Shown here in pieces: positions 20,820 through 32,279 of a DNA stretch of 64,000 nt. The DNA is from Saccharina japonica (taxonomy: Eukaryota; Sar; Phaeophyceae; Laminariales; Laminariaceae). The DNA is taken from positions 309,125 through 373,124 of the forward strand of contig MEHQ01001459.1 in the NCBI GenBank assembly GCA_008828725.1. Reading direction: 5' to 3'. The position numbers and the translations under genes were made by a program. How positions within the stretch are numbered: the stretch's first letter is position 1; the number at the start of each line of letters is the position of its first letter. Under the pieces are notes generated by a model, which saw only the letters and a program-made list of their open reading frames with translations, made no database searches and was not told where the DNA came from.

Positions 20820-23780
20820 ACAGTGTTGATGCTTGAAGTCTTATATTTATTATCTCACGCTGGTTCTGGACTCAGAGAAATCTGAGAACCAGGGGGAGCA
20901 ATTATTATTTGCTCGATGCGCGTTTCATCAGAAACACGCCACCTCAACAATAGAGGGGAAACGGGGATATCATGAATACCATGACAGCAGCCAATGTAAA
21001 CCAAACTAAAAAAAGAAATAAAAACAACGTACGGGTAAACCTAGGAAGACTGAGACTGCAAGGAAACGCTAGGCAACCGAAGCATAAAAAAAAGCAACCT
21101 TCAGGCAGCCGAGGAAGTTTTTGCACCACCGGTAGTACCGACAGCATCTACCAACTAGTCGGTCTGGTACCTTGCTAACCTAATGGCCGTCTCCTTCCTG
21201 CTTTCGCCAGCCACGGTTTCACAACGAGCCGTTGCCTCCCCGGTCCCCATTCCCTTGGGCGCCACCCATACAACGGATGTGTCGCGCTTCCTACTCAACT
21301 CCATCTTCGTTTCAAACACGAAATACAAGGAAAGACAGGTGGAATAACAAAATGAATAATGTGTACACGTATATAGCTAAGCACACGAAGAAAACCGAGG
21401 AAAAGACGGTAAGAAAGAAAGCAAAGGCTAAAAGCGATTAAAACAAACGGCAATCATGCGCGCGGAAATATGTTTTGTACTACTAGGGAAAACGCGTTTT
21501 CAGGGACCAAAATAAGAAAGTGTGCTTTCGCGTGCGCCCAGAATTAGAAAGTCAGCCTAAGCCCGATTTCTGGTTTCTTGTGAGAGCGGCCGGTGCTGTT
21601 GTCGTATGACCGTAGACCATCGAATCTTCCTAAAATACCGGGACGGAGCATGTCGGGCTTTCACCCACCAGGCATGCACTGGTACCACCAAGCGCGAAAC
21701 GTCGTGAGGTGTTGGGCGAGTCGCATGACAGGTGAGCTGCATCCTATTAGGAACTGCTTGTGAGGCGGACTTGCATATGTATGTCAGCTGCGATGATCCT
21801 TGCAGCTGTCGAGAAAAATCAATTTCTGGTGTGGCCCAAGTGTGGCCACTTCCTGAGACAGCAATAAAATGGGAGCAATATGTAACTGGCTCGCGGGTGC
21901 CTTACCATATACACACTACGTGATACGATCATTCCCCTTGTGCGGAGCAAACGTTCTTCACCCCGCACCAATGATCTAACTCGACCGTCAGCTTTGGTGG
22001 CCGCTAAACAAATCAAAACAAAACGGTATCCTGGTTGCCTAGCTCACGCAGAGTGAGAGGTGTATTTTACGGCGTCGTCGCCAAGCGACGCCAACCCAAC
22101 CTATAAATATATTAAAATATTTATGGCATGGGGGGTTGGCGGGGGGGGGGGGGGGGGATGCGTTGTACTACGTATATACATTAATGTTGGACAAAAAACA
22201 CAGAACAACAACATGGACAGCAATTCATTAAATATGTCAAATACAGAACTCGTAGTGGGAAAAGAACAGAGTGTTGATATAACACCAACCACATAATGAA
22301 CTGTGCGGTGTTTGGTCACTGAGCTGATTGTCACTTATTGATCGCTTTGTACGCGGGGTCGGCTCGTGGTGAGCACACCGACAGGTAGGTTGAGGTGCCC
22401 CGAAGAGGAGAGACAGCTGGTGGAGAGAAATATATACATATACAGTACTTACAACCATCGCAAGCGATTGTGTGCACGGACATATAATACATGATGGGTG
22501 CAAGTGGATATTCCGTGGGGCAGGTGGTAGCTGGAGGCGTTGGCTGTGGGCTGGTTTGTGTTTCACTTTCGGTCGGTCGTTGTTTCGTCGGTTTCTGAGC
22601 GCGATACGCCTCCAATACGCCCGAATGTCCACCCCGAAGAAAGACCCATCAATCTATCCACGTAATACGTATGTACCAGGTATCATATCTCGGGCGATTG
22701 GTATTAATAGTATCGAAACTATTAATAGACTCCATGGACTGCTACGTACGTAAGGTCGGTCTGTGTTGTGCCGGCAAAATCTGGGTCAGATACCAGCGAT
22801 ACCCGCCGCAACATATGCTCCGAATGACACCTGCTACTAATATTTCATTTTCGCGACGGTGAGATGTCGTGATTCCATCACCTTTCCCACCACGCCCCCG
22901 ACCAACCCAGACTGGCACACACCAGAACGATACCCCGTTTCCCTGCAGCAGCCACCCATCAACCCACGCATATACTACCTGGTTTGGACCGTTGGCGCTT
23001 CGGTCAGCTATACCTACGAGTGGGCAGGAGCAAAACACTGTGAACCCCCAAGCAATCTGCACCAAAGGCGAGACAGAGGCATGGCTGTGGAAGTTGTGTG
23101 TCGTGTGTATCCGTTTGCCCCTGTGGAATATTTAGTGATCACCTTCCAATATTCAACGCTGTTTCGACACGCAGCGCTGATTGAATCAATAATAAGGACG
23201 TGGAATCCAACCAATCGTGATTGGAATATGTTTGTTGGCTTCATGTGTAACCAATTGTAAACAATAATCAGCTCATTATATCAATAACTGCTGCGTGGTA
23301 TAAGCACAATTTGACTCGAGTCCGCGATGAGAGAAAAGGCTGTAGAAGTTATCTCGCGACGATGGAAAAACAAATGCAAGGCTTTATACCGTATACTCAC
23401 TCGTACATATAATGGGTACAGGGGAAAAGAGAGCCTGCTATGTTGCTCCGGGCATGAGTTATCTTACTATTATATGAATCATCCGTTCGGGAACTCTTGT
23501 GAGCGAACAGAAACAACAATTTGTTTGCTGTTGTCATCTGTTATCAACAACCCCGGCTACGCTCAGCTAAGAGCCCATACGTAAGTGCGGGTAGGATCAC
23601 ATGCTGCGCCCCCCGCCGTAGGGCTCTAATTTCCATCTTGACTCGGATACGGATGAATGGATGTGCTAAGTAGCATCCGCCAATCACCACGCAGTGTGGC
23701 CGTCGTTGCTGCAATTCTCAACATGTTTGTGTCGTAATTTCCCCCCTCTACACGAACAGGCAGTCGCAATAAAGAACAAG
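20820..23780. other. Intergenic, no gene seen
   Basis: It holds a poly-G run at 22139-22157 and simple AT-rich tracts. Frames up to 133 codons (22859-23260 +) show no known domain and overlap others on the opposite strand. Confidence 0.4.
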
Positions 23781-23861
23781 GGAACGAAGGACGGACGCCT
23801 GCTACGAAAAAGGTCGTCGTAGCACGTTTTGACTGATTCTGTTTCTGAACGATCGGGCTCC

Positions 23862-24110
23862 TTAACCCTGTCAGAACTGAAAAAAAAAACGTCCCACACT
23901 AATAATAAGTAGTTTGTCTCCAATTATGTGAGACAAGTTCTTAATTCAGAACTGAAAAAAAGCATCCCACACTAACAATAAGTAGTTTGTCCCCAATTAT
24001 GTGGGACGAGTTCTTAACCCTTATAGGACTGGCTTCCCGTTTTGGGGAAAAATTACTTATAATTAGAGTGTTTTGTCCCCAAAAAGGGACTGCAGTCCTA
24101 AAAGGGTTGA
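23862..24110. mobile_element. Three abutting TTAA-flanked MITEs (piggyBac-like)
   Basis: Elements at 23862-23944, 23941-24017 and 24014-24110 share TTAA borders. The first two contain CAGAACTGAAAAAAA ... GTGGGACGAGTTC. The third has 14-bp inverted ends CCCTTATAGGACTG / CAGTCCTAAAAGGG. TTAA targets and CCCT-type ends are the hallmark of piggyBac elements. There is no coding capacity. A related copy lies at 29548. Confidence 0.75.
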
Positions 24111-24116
24111 GGGGGT

Positions 24117-24319
24117 TTAACCAAAAATCGTCGGAATTTTATTCTTGTGTTGCAGTATTGCTCATTGTATACTTACTTCGACAATGGTATCGCTCATCGG
24201 GTAGCCCTTTTAGTTTCCTCCAAAATCAGTTTTGGGTGAGGCACAGAGCTCCTCAAGTGGCAATAAGTGACCACCCTTAAAAGGCAAAAATCAGGGTGTG
24301 CCTCTACCGTAGCATGCGC
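24117..24319. repeat. MITE of the GTGCTACGATAGAGG family
   Basis: AAAAATCGTCGGAATTTTA and CTTGTGTTGCAGTAT are the reverse complement of the core at 15790. The right end is CCTCTACCGTAGCATGCG. Confidence 0.6.
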
Positions 24320-24534
24320 CGACGATGTCAATTATGGGGGGGGTGTCACAACGGACGAGAGCGACCGCTATTAAGAAATAGCTGTTGTACTCGTACGTAC
24401 GAGTAGTGCGCGAAACATGTTATTATGCATCTCCCGTGTCGCCTATATATATATATATATGTACTTTTCCCAGCAGGGCTCGTTCATGTGTCATTTTCTC
24501 CCCCTTCTTCAGGACTATTTAAGAATAATGTACC

Positions 24535-24604
<70 letters not shown>
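24535..24604 (+). repeat. (ATT)n microsatellite
   Basis: About 23 uninterrupted trinucleotides, followed by further shorter ATT runs to 24630. The poly-Ile/poly-Leu frames here are artefacts. Confidence 0.97.
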
Positions 24605-24607
<3 letters not shown>

Positions 24608-25125
24608 ATTATTATTATTATATATTATTTGCCTTCCGACAATGTGCAGGGCTCATTCAGTGTAAAAGTTCTGACCCACTTCGTCGACTATTTACAGAAT
24701 ATGTCCAATTATCATTATTATTATCTTTGCCATCCGACAATGTGCAGCATGATCTTCAGCGTTGATCACTCATAAAATTCCATAAAGCAGAAAACCACGG
24801 AAACCAAGGAAACCTATGCGTACAGTCTAACACCCTTCTACGTCTGCTCCCCGCCAAGATTTTCCACAATACTCCATTTGTTGTCCTTGCTCCCTCCTTC
24901 TTCCAAATATGCACTCTTTACGTTCAATTCTTAAGTCCTAAGCCGCATCCAAGCTCCATCCCCACGCCATCGGTTGTGGGTCTGTCACCCCCCCCCCCTG
25001 CTCCTCCTCGCTTCCTGGCGGCCCCTGAGCTGAATTTGAAGCGTGAAACCCTCCTTGAAATGGCGAACTGTGCGGTCACCGAGACGATTTGCAACAGGCG
25101 TTCATTCACCACCCCTTTCCTAGCC

Positions 25126-25330
25126 ATCGACTCACCGTCCCTCCCCCCCACAACACTAGCAGCCAGCTGGTCGAAGAAAGTGCTGCCCTCTACCCCGAAA
25201 CGCTCAAATGCGTCACCCTTTGCCTAGGCCATCCGACTCACCGTCGCCTCCCCCCGCACAACACTTACTGCGTACAGCCAAGCTTGGTCGAAGAAAGTGC
25301 TGGCCCTGCTAAAGCCCCGAAACGCTGCTA
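25126..25330 (+). repeat. Two-copy tandem repeat of about 100 bp
   Basis: GACTCACCGTC...CCCC...ACAACACT...GGTCGAAGAAAGTGCTG...CCCCGAAACGCT occurs at 25126-25203 and again at 25229-25327. An open frame of about 80 codons runs through, but nothing is recognised in it. Confidence 0.65.
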
Positions 25331-25794
25331 AATAGTAAAGTACCTATTATTGTTGATAGGTTCATTTTATAAAAGGTTCAAAGCGCCCATCACTAATTAG
25401 CCAAATTTCAATTTATTGGCGTTTCATGCAACGACCAGAATGTTTTGTTTTCTTGAGCTGCACAGTTTGCCATGTGGCACTCGCGAAAAAAAGAAAATAT
25501 GAAATTGGGTTGTGATATTACCACGCTACGCATTACTCATACGAGGTCGTATATAGTAATAGTCGAACACCGAGCTGCTAAGCGCGCATCGACGACCGAT
25601 GATATTACGGCCACATTGAATGTCGCCATACAACAATAAACATGCACAAAGTTATGCGGCTCGACATGAAACGTTGGAACGCTGGAATCGACCTTTCGTG
25701 CCAGCTTTAGCACGGATTCTATTACCAAACAGAAATTCCATATTTAAAAAAAACGAAACAACTTTGCCCAAAAACCCCCACGTATAGGTACTCG

Positions 25795-26285
25795 TATATA
25801 CCAGGGCATTAATTAGCTTAGGTGTTTGCGCTGTTGCGCTGGCGGGCAAACATTTGGCCAAAAATAACGGTTTTGGCGGCAACATGTCGCGCGCGAAGGG
25901 CTAGTTGCGGCGCGCAAAGCGCAAACACGACGCGTTTTTGGGGCCGGGCCAATTTTTCGCCGCAGGCTAAAAAATTGTTGCGCGTTTTTTTCTGCGGCCG
26001 GGGTCGAGAAACAAAATTTGGGGGTCTTTTTTTCTTGATAATAGTCGTAATTGACATTTTTAGGCTTTTTAAGCGTACATATCGGCCCAAAGATCGCCAT
26101 TTTTTTCGTCCGGCGGGCGCGGGCGGCGGGGGGGCGGGGGGGGGGGGGGGGGGTCGCGGGGCTTGCGGCGCCTGCGGCGCGCAACACGCGCCTCAGGCGT
26201 GTTGCGGTGCGCGCAACACTCCTTGAGTCGCCTGTTGTGCTGCGCGCAACAGACCCCGACCCACTAATTAATGCCCTGGTATATA
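25795..26285. mobile_element. 491-bp element with perfect 22-bp terminal inverted repeats
   Basis: The left end TATATACCAGGGCATTAATT(AG) and the right end are exact reverse complements over 22 bp. The outer TATA may be target duplication. The interior is rich in GCGCAACA-type motifs, with a long poly-G tract at 26132-26152 and no transposase. The superfamily is uncertain. Confidence 0.75.
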
Positions 26286-26334
26286 CCTGGTACGAGTATA
26301 TATATATATATTAAAAAAAAAACACGGAAAAAAA

Positions 26335-26400
26335 AATCGAAATGTGGGATTCGAACCATGGACTTTGAGTGCATAATCGAGCGAACTACCGAGGAGACGA
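26335..26400 (-). repeat. tRNA-like fragment
   Basis: GGGATTCGAACC on the plus strand is a tRNA T-loop (box B) in antisense. A weak box A follows 40 nt later. It lies beside A-rich sequence, as a SINE relic would. Stems are incomplete. Confidence 0.35.
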
Positions 26401-27675
26401 CATCCCGGGGGTAGGGGAGTGTAAACTAGTCAGTCCCATACCCGAATATAACGCCTTCAACACAAGCGCAAATCCGTAAAAGGGGTCATGAAAACACGAA
26501 CCCAGTAGGGGGACACGCCTCTGAAAAGGGTGGAAACGTTAGTAGCTCGCTAGGTCGCTATGATGCCGGGGAGGGAGCAACCCGTCGCCGGGAGGGCGCT
26601 TTTTCGTGCGGCCCACCCGCCGATTTCCACGGCACCGCTCGTTCTTTAGCCGAGGACACGGTTAGCGGCTGTGCTTCCGGGAAACTGTCGCCACAGTGTG
26701 GCCGCGAGCGCTCCGCTGGCGATAAAAATGCACCTGATCCGCGGCGCACACTATACGCCAAAGAGTCTTCGAAATCTCAATTGGACAGAATGACTACTAC
26801 TACGTACGCGATGATGAAACACGAGTCTTCCATCGTTGAAACATACATAGTTTTCGTTTTTTTTACAGCAGCAATATTATTTCTGGTATAATAACACCAT
26901 ATCAGTACTCCTTACGGAAACCGGCATAGCTCCGGTTCTAATGCTCAGTATTTCGCCCAAAGAGTAGTTGCAGAGAGCCTAGACCATGGTCAACATTTGT
27001 TTCTCGAGAGACATATCGATCAGACGCCTTTAGTCGTCACGAAACGTGCCTCTAAATATTCACTTTACTTCTAGGTACTCGGACAACCTGTTTGAAACGT
27101 TGCTATAATATGTGCATACATACGCAGCAGATACATACTGCTGTTGTACTACTACTGGCTGTATATATACTCCAAACATAAAAAAAAACAGCAGCTAGCT
27201 GCTGTGATCGAGGATTTCGTCGAAACTCATCTTCGCCCAAGCGGACAGAGTGTGATTACTGTACGTAGTGTGATACCTCAATGAGGTGAGGAAAACAAAG
27301 GCCGTTAGCCAAGAATAGGTGTACTAACAACGCACCTTAATAAAAAAAATGTAGGTACAAATGAGCGCAGGCCCAATATCAGCCAGGCCAGGAAGCCTTT
27401 TTCTGGGTTAATTACGCAGTGTACCTGTACTACGTATATACAGCAGTACTGGCTGCATAGAGTTCGTGGCGCATACGCGAGTATAACACTGATGATTGTT
27501 TCGCAGGAACGCTTGGGAATGTTCGGCGCAAAATCCACGAAATCTAAAACCATGTGACAGCGAAGAATGTAGCAAAAGGCGAAGATTGAGAAGCGTTTAC
27601 CTGATGTCGGAAGGAGAACTATTCACACATCGTCCGGTAAGATCTTCCAGGGGTCGGGCTGTTCGTTGTTTGCGT

Positions 27676-27800
27676 TTGCGTTTGCGGGCTAGGAAGCACT
27701 CCCTAGTGGGATCAAGGTACGCGCGTAGACCCAACCCAACCCCCAACCCTAACCCTAACCCTAACCCTAACCCTGACCCCAAACCGGACCCAAAACGGGC
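27676..27800 (+). repeat. Repeat carrying telomere-like CCCTAA units, copy 1
   Basis: GCTAGGAAGCACT-CCT-GTGGGA-CAAGGTA is followed by ACCCAACCCAACCCCCAACCC and about five CCCTAA units. The same order occurs at 39079-39195, where the telomere-like part has diverged. Confidence 0.75.
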
Positions 27801-27914
27801 CCGAAACGGGCGAGAAACGCGGCTGCACCGCTTTCGACGCATCATTAGTGACTGTAAAATTCCCGGAAATATCCTGCCGGATGAAAAGTAAATATTACTG
27901 GTCGGAAGTACATG

Positions 27915-28141
27915 TTTTGAACAAATGTACGAAACTGATGCACAGCAGTATGCCACCAGGTACGTATCATGAAAAATACTGATACAGCAGTAGGAGCAGT
28001 ATCAGGTACGTATCAGAATACGTATGTGTGTATGTATGGTATACGTACCTGATACTGCTCCTACTGCTGTATATCAGTATTTTTCATGATACGTACCTGG
28101 TGGCATACTGCTGTGCATCAGTTTCCTACATTTGTTCAAAA
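27915..28141. repeat. Near-perfect hairpin with 99-bp arms
   Basis: The left arm 27915-28013 and right arm 28039-28141 are complementary apart from one mismatch and small indels, around a loop of about 25 nt. Arms contain GCACAGCAGTATGCCACCAG and GATACAGCAGTAGGAGCAGT. No coding potential and no terminal target duplication could be assigned. It could be a fold-back element or a small-RNA precursor. Confidence 0.85.
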
Positions 28142-28194
28142 CAAAGTCCAGCCCCTTCATCCTTCAGTAATCACAACGGCACACACAGCAGCAG

Positions 28195-28375
28195 TAGTCA
28201 AAATTCGACGAGAGTTGACGAGGGAAGAAAGTGCTGAAATATTATCGCGATAAAAAAGCAAAGCAAGAACCGTTGTGGGGGAGGCGGGAGGGGAGCCTAC
28301 TTTGTGACCCCGAATCTGAGTTACGACTAGGGAGGGAGAAAAAACGTAAGTGCGAAGATAATAAATGGGACGGAC
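28195..28375 (+). repeat. SINE body, copy 2
   Basis: GACGAGGGAAGAAAGTGCTGA, TATCGCGATAAAA, GTTGTGGGGGAGG and GTGACCCCGAATCTGAGTTA occur in family order. The tRNA head is missing. Confidence 0.7.
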
Positions 28376-28494
28376 AAAAATAAAATAAAAAACAAACGAA
28401 CAAAAAACATATCACACGTCGTATTGTTGTTTTTGTTACGGAACAGAAAACAAGCAAAAAATTACAAGAAATGACAAAAACGCTGGGTTTTAAT

Positions 28495-28870
28495 TTATTG
28501 GTTTCTGCTGTGCTTCCCTTTTATTATAATCGCCCATCTTTTCTCTCTCCTTCCCAGTCGTTACTCAGATTCGGGGTCACAAAGTTTAGACTCTTTTCCC
28601 TCCTCCCCCACTACGCCCCGTGCCTTGCAATTTTTTCGCGTGAAGACTTTTTCCCTTTCTTCCCTCGTCGACTTGCATCGAATTGTGCCTACCCATACTA
28701 TCAATAGTGGGCGCCCACCAGTTGGTCCTGTTTTTATTTCGTTTTTTGCAACCAAACTGACCAAACTCAAAAGTCCGACCCACGTGAGGTTCGAACCCCG
28801 CAAGTCAAATCTCAAAAGCATTCGAGAGTACCACCACTGCTGTTGTACTGTAAACAATCGGGGCGATCGA
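28495..28870 (-). repeat. tRNA-derived SINE, copy 3
   Basis: On the minus strand a tRNA-like head with box B GGGTTCGAACC (plus-strand GGTTCGAACCCC at 28792) precedes the shared body. It lies head to tail with copy 4. Confidence 0.75.
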
Positions 28871-28875
28871 CTGAT

Positions 28876-29205
28876 TTTTTTTTTTTTTTTATCCATCCCA
28901 TTTAGTATCTTCGCCCTTCCTTTTCTCTCTCCCTCTAGTCGTAACTCAGATCCGGGGTCACAAGTAGGCTCTTCTCCCCCCTCCCCACTACGGTCTTGCC
29001 TTGCATTTTATCGCGAGAAGATTTCAGCACTTTCTTCCCTCGTCGCTTGGGTCGGATTCCGCCTACCCACGCCACGAAGGCGCTCTCAGCAATTGTTTTT
29101 TTTATTTTTTCAAATAAAGTCAAAATCTCCCACGTGGGATTGAACTGGGTACCAATGTAGTAGCCTTTGAAGCTGACCACTATCTACCGGGGCGACCGCT
29201 TGATA
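28876..29205 (-). repeat. tRNA-derived SINE, copy 4, full length
   Basis: On the minus strand it starts GCGGTCGCCCCGGTAGATAG with box A TAGATAGTGG and box B AGTTCAATCCC. It continues through the shared body and ends in an A-rich tail (the T-run at 28876-28892 on plus). This is the best copy for a consensus. The minus-strand frame 29180-28935 is part of the SINE, not a gene. Confidence 0.8.
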
Positions 29206-29398
29206 TAAATAGATTGAAAGCTCTCGCAAGTGAGAGCTGCTCCTGATAGCAGAAGTTCATTTAGGTTCCCCGCGAGTGAAGCCGCATCGCTGAAGAAATG
29301 GCGTGAAAAAAAACAATCTCACCAGGGGCGCCCGGAAAAAAGAGAAAACGACACACCACAACCCCAGAGGTCGGAATAGAAAACCGTTGCAACCCTTG

Positions 29399-29540
29399 TG
29401 ATCACATGATGAAATGAGAAAATCGAGAAAAAAAAATGATCCTTATTTTCATTTTTTTTCACTTGGTTTTAGTAACCCCCCCCCCAACGAACAAAAAATT
29501 CTGTGAGATGTCGAAAAATAATTTTTCGACCACCCTCGTC
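29399..29540 (+). repeat. Dispersed 150-bp repeat, copy 2
   Basis: It matches 14733-14882 along its length, with small indels in the homopolymer runs. Confidence 0.85.
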
Positions 29541-29547
29541 TTGAACA

Positions 29548-29635
29548 TTAACCCATACAGAACTGAAAACATTGTCTCACACTAATTCGAAGTAGTTTTT
29601 CCCCAAATTCGTGGGACCAGTTTTTAAGGGGTTAA
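29548..29635. mobile_element. 88-bp TTAA-flanked MITE
   Basis: It begins TTAACCC and ends GGGTTAA, with imperfect inverted ends (ACCCATACAGAACTG against ACCCCTTAAAAACTG). The inside matches the elements at 23862-24017 (TCTCACACTAA...AGTAGTTTTTCCCC...GTGGGACCAG). Confidence 0.75.
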
Positions 29636-29654
29636 TAGCGGAAAGCGTGACAGG

Positions 29655-29825
29655 GTGAGCTAGCTAAATTCGATCAAAATTGACGAACGTTGGGAACGCT
29701 GAAGCCTCTGCGCGATAAAACCAAACGCGAGAACCGTAGTGGGGGAGGAGGGAGAAGAACCTGCTTTGTGACCCCGGATCTGAGTTACGACTATGGAGGG
29801 AAAGGGACAGAAGTCCTAAGATAGT
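29655..29825 (+). repeat. SINE body, copy 5
   Basis: GCGCGATAAAACCAAACGCG, CCGTAGTGGGGGAGG and GTGACCCCGGATCTGAGTTA place it in the same family. The tRNA head is not seen. Confidence 0.65.
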
Positions 29826-30416
29826 ATATACCAGGTAAGATGAAAAAACACAATGGGAAATACTCAGGAAATATGCATTTTTAATTTATATTTTTTGTGT
29901 TTTTGACGTCGAACGCACACAGCAGTCTTCTGCAAGTATGAGGCCAGGCCGAATTGCCTCACGTATCTCTCCACTACATACAAATATCAGGCCGTTTTCT
30001 AAAGACAAAACGAAAATGACTCTTCGTAGCGGGGTGCGTACACGCTTTAATGACCAAATTCGCCTGTACTTCTGTGTTCTATTTTGTCTGTACCTTACGT
30101 GATTTTGCACCACGGACGTGTTCCGAGACCTGTACGCGACAGAGTCCCACAAGGCCACCCTGTACAGAAACCCGCGACCTGGGCGGACCAGTGGGACTAG
30201 TGTCGTCGCAAGCCGCCTCACGTTGGCCGCGGTTGCCGTACCGTTGCTATTTTTGTTTGTCTGTGTGTTTTGAGTGCGGCGGGATTTGGTTCAGGTTTGT
30301 TTGGTTGCCTCGAATGCACACGGCCTGCAGCACGTTTACGGCCACTAGCCCCCATGTACGTCGGGTTTGGTGGCGTCATGCGTACGTACAGACTTCCATT
30401 AATTTATATCCACGTA

Positions 30417-32277
30417 CAGTCGAGATCCCTCTATAGTGCGGGTATGTAACAGGCGAAAATACCCGCACTATTGCGGGCACCCGCACTATATAGATTCAGG
30501 CCTGAATAGTGCGGGCAGGCGGACTATTCAGGTTTTCGGAACCCTGAATAGTGCGGGTAGGCGCACTATTCGCGATATCACTGGGTTTCAGCATGAGACG
30601 TAGCCTACAACGAGGGTTACTGAATGCGCGTGGCACCGTAGTGCATGTTACAAGCGAGGGGTGGAAGAAGAGTAGTACAGCAGTATCTCGACGGGTAGAT
30701 AACTGCGCCCGTTCGCGGGTAAGAAGATAACTGCACGTTGCAAATACTGTACACTGTACAGCGGTAGAACCACATCCTATACGAGTACTGCTGTACAGAG
30801 ATGACAGGGTTTTAGGTCCATGCCATGTTACGCAATTATTTGCACAGCCCTGTTGTTGTTGCTTGTTCCATTCTGCATTGATGTTCCGCTTGTACATTAC
30901 AAAAACAATCACAAGGCTACACAATGAAACCTGAACTTGCCAAATACGAAACACGTCCGTCCGTCCGTCCACGAAACAAAAGGAACACATTTCAGCACGA
31001 CCCGGACACCCACGGAGAAAAATAGAGGGGAGGACATTCCAAGAAAAAGAGAAAAAAAATATGGACCCCAAAACTCCTACTTCCAACACGCCTTACCTCA
31101 GGTTTTCCAAGAAAATCCCACTCTACACTTTCCAAGCCGTTTTTGAGGTTGGGCGGCTTGGAAGAAGGAAGAACATACATACGGCAAAGCCAAACTCGCA
31201 ACCATTTGACTCATTCAAGACACAGGTAAAATCAGACACATCCCAGATCGATGCGATACCAGCAAACTACAGCAGTAACTGCGTGAGGGACGACTCATTG
31301 TTCCACGCGTAAAAACACTCCCTAACATCAGCCTGCCGCGATGGTTTTGATGCATGTTCGATCATCAACATCCTTGCTCTCTTGAGTAAGTAGCTAGCCT
31401 TGCTCAAGCCGCAACCTGCCGCGTAGCTTTCCAGAGGAGCGGAGTGTTGGACAAGTTCCGCGTAAGGGGGTGGCTCAGCGTTCCCGCCTCCCATGCCTCC
31501 GTCCTCGTCGTAGTCCTCCTCCTCCTCCTCACCCTCGCTGTCCGAAGGCTGGTCTCCCTCCAACGCCATTCCCTTAAGAGCCGCCGTCATGTTCTCCGCC
31601 TGATCCAATCGCACCGCCTCCACGACATCCTCCTGGTCCTCGATTGAAACTTGTCTGCTACGGTCTCTTGAGAAAACTTCTTGTCCAGGGCGGCCAGGAC
31701 CTCCATCTTCTGCTCCAGACTCAACCTCGTGCGCTTCGCAGTTATGTCCGCCCTTTCCCCGCCTCCCGCTTTCATGTGTTTCGGCATTAAGCCCGCACCT
31801 TGCGCCTTCCGCTTGCCCGCGGAAGCCGTAGAGGCTTGTTTGGAGGTGAAGCACGCGGGACAGAGGCGGTTTATTTCGTTTTCGCCTTCCTCCTCCACGT
31901 CGCCGCATATACCGTGCAGTCTGCCGCCACATCCTCCTCGGCATTGGTGGCCGTCGGGGGCTTTTGGTGTGAGGTTGCTAAGTTGGCAGAGTTGGCGTGT
32001 TGCACACGGCATCCTGTGGTACTGCTGCTGGTCGGGGTATGTGTGTGTGGCGAGAAATATGTGGGTTTGACCGCATCAATAGGCGGGTGGTGACGTGGAG
32101 TGACGTCAAACCCGCACTATTGAGGGCCTTGAGAGGTACCAACCCGCACTATAGAGGGGTGCCCCGAATAGTGCGGCACCCGCAATATTGAGGGGTCTAA
32201 GTTGTGCCAAGTGATTTCACCCGCACTATACCGGGCACCCGCACTATATAACCCGCATTATAGAGGGACCTCGAGTG
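30417..32277 (-). mobile_element. Pogo/Tigger-like DNA transposon, 1861 bp, internally deleted
   Basis: Terminal inverted repeats of 27 bp (CAGTCGAGATCCCTCTATAG... and its complement at 32251-32277) differ at three positions. They are flanked by TA at 30415-30416 and 32278-32279, the TA target duplication of Tc1/mariner/pogo elements. Subterminal AGTGCGGGT motifs repeat many times at both ends. On the minus strand the element encodes the start and end of a transposase with the catalytic core missing, so it is non-autonomous. Confidence 0.88.
31267..32012 (-). pseudogene. Core-deleted Tigger-type transposase with N-terminal Cys/His finger
   Basis: From 32012 leftwards the frame has a Cys/His motif (CRGGCGGRLHGIC ... 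LCPAC), which may bind zinc. A helix-turn-helix like the CENP-B/Tigger N-terminus follows (RTRLSLEQKMEVLAALDKKF, then SQETVADKF). At about 31635 the reading shifts to the frame ending at 31267, which holds an acidic run (SEGEEEEEDYDEDGG) and a tail. The DDE/DDD catalytic domain expected between them is gone. The finger before the HTH is unusual compared with animal Tigger. Confidence 0.75.
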
Positions 32278-32279
32278 TA

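Noticed and set aside
24417..24775. Poly-Leu and poly-Ile frames
   Set aside because: (ATT)n microsatellite.
27496..27891. 131-codon frame with PNPNPNP run
   Set aside because: Telomere-like CCCTAA repeat read in frame.
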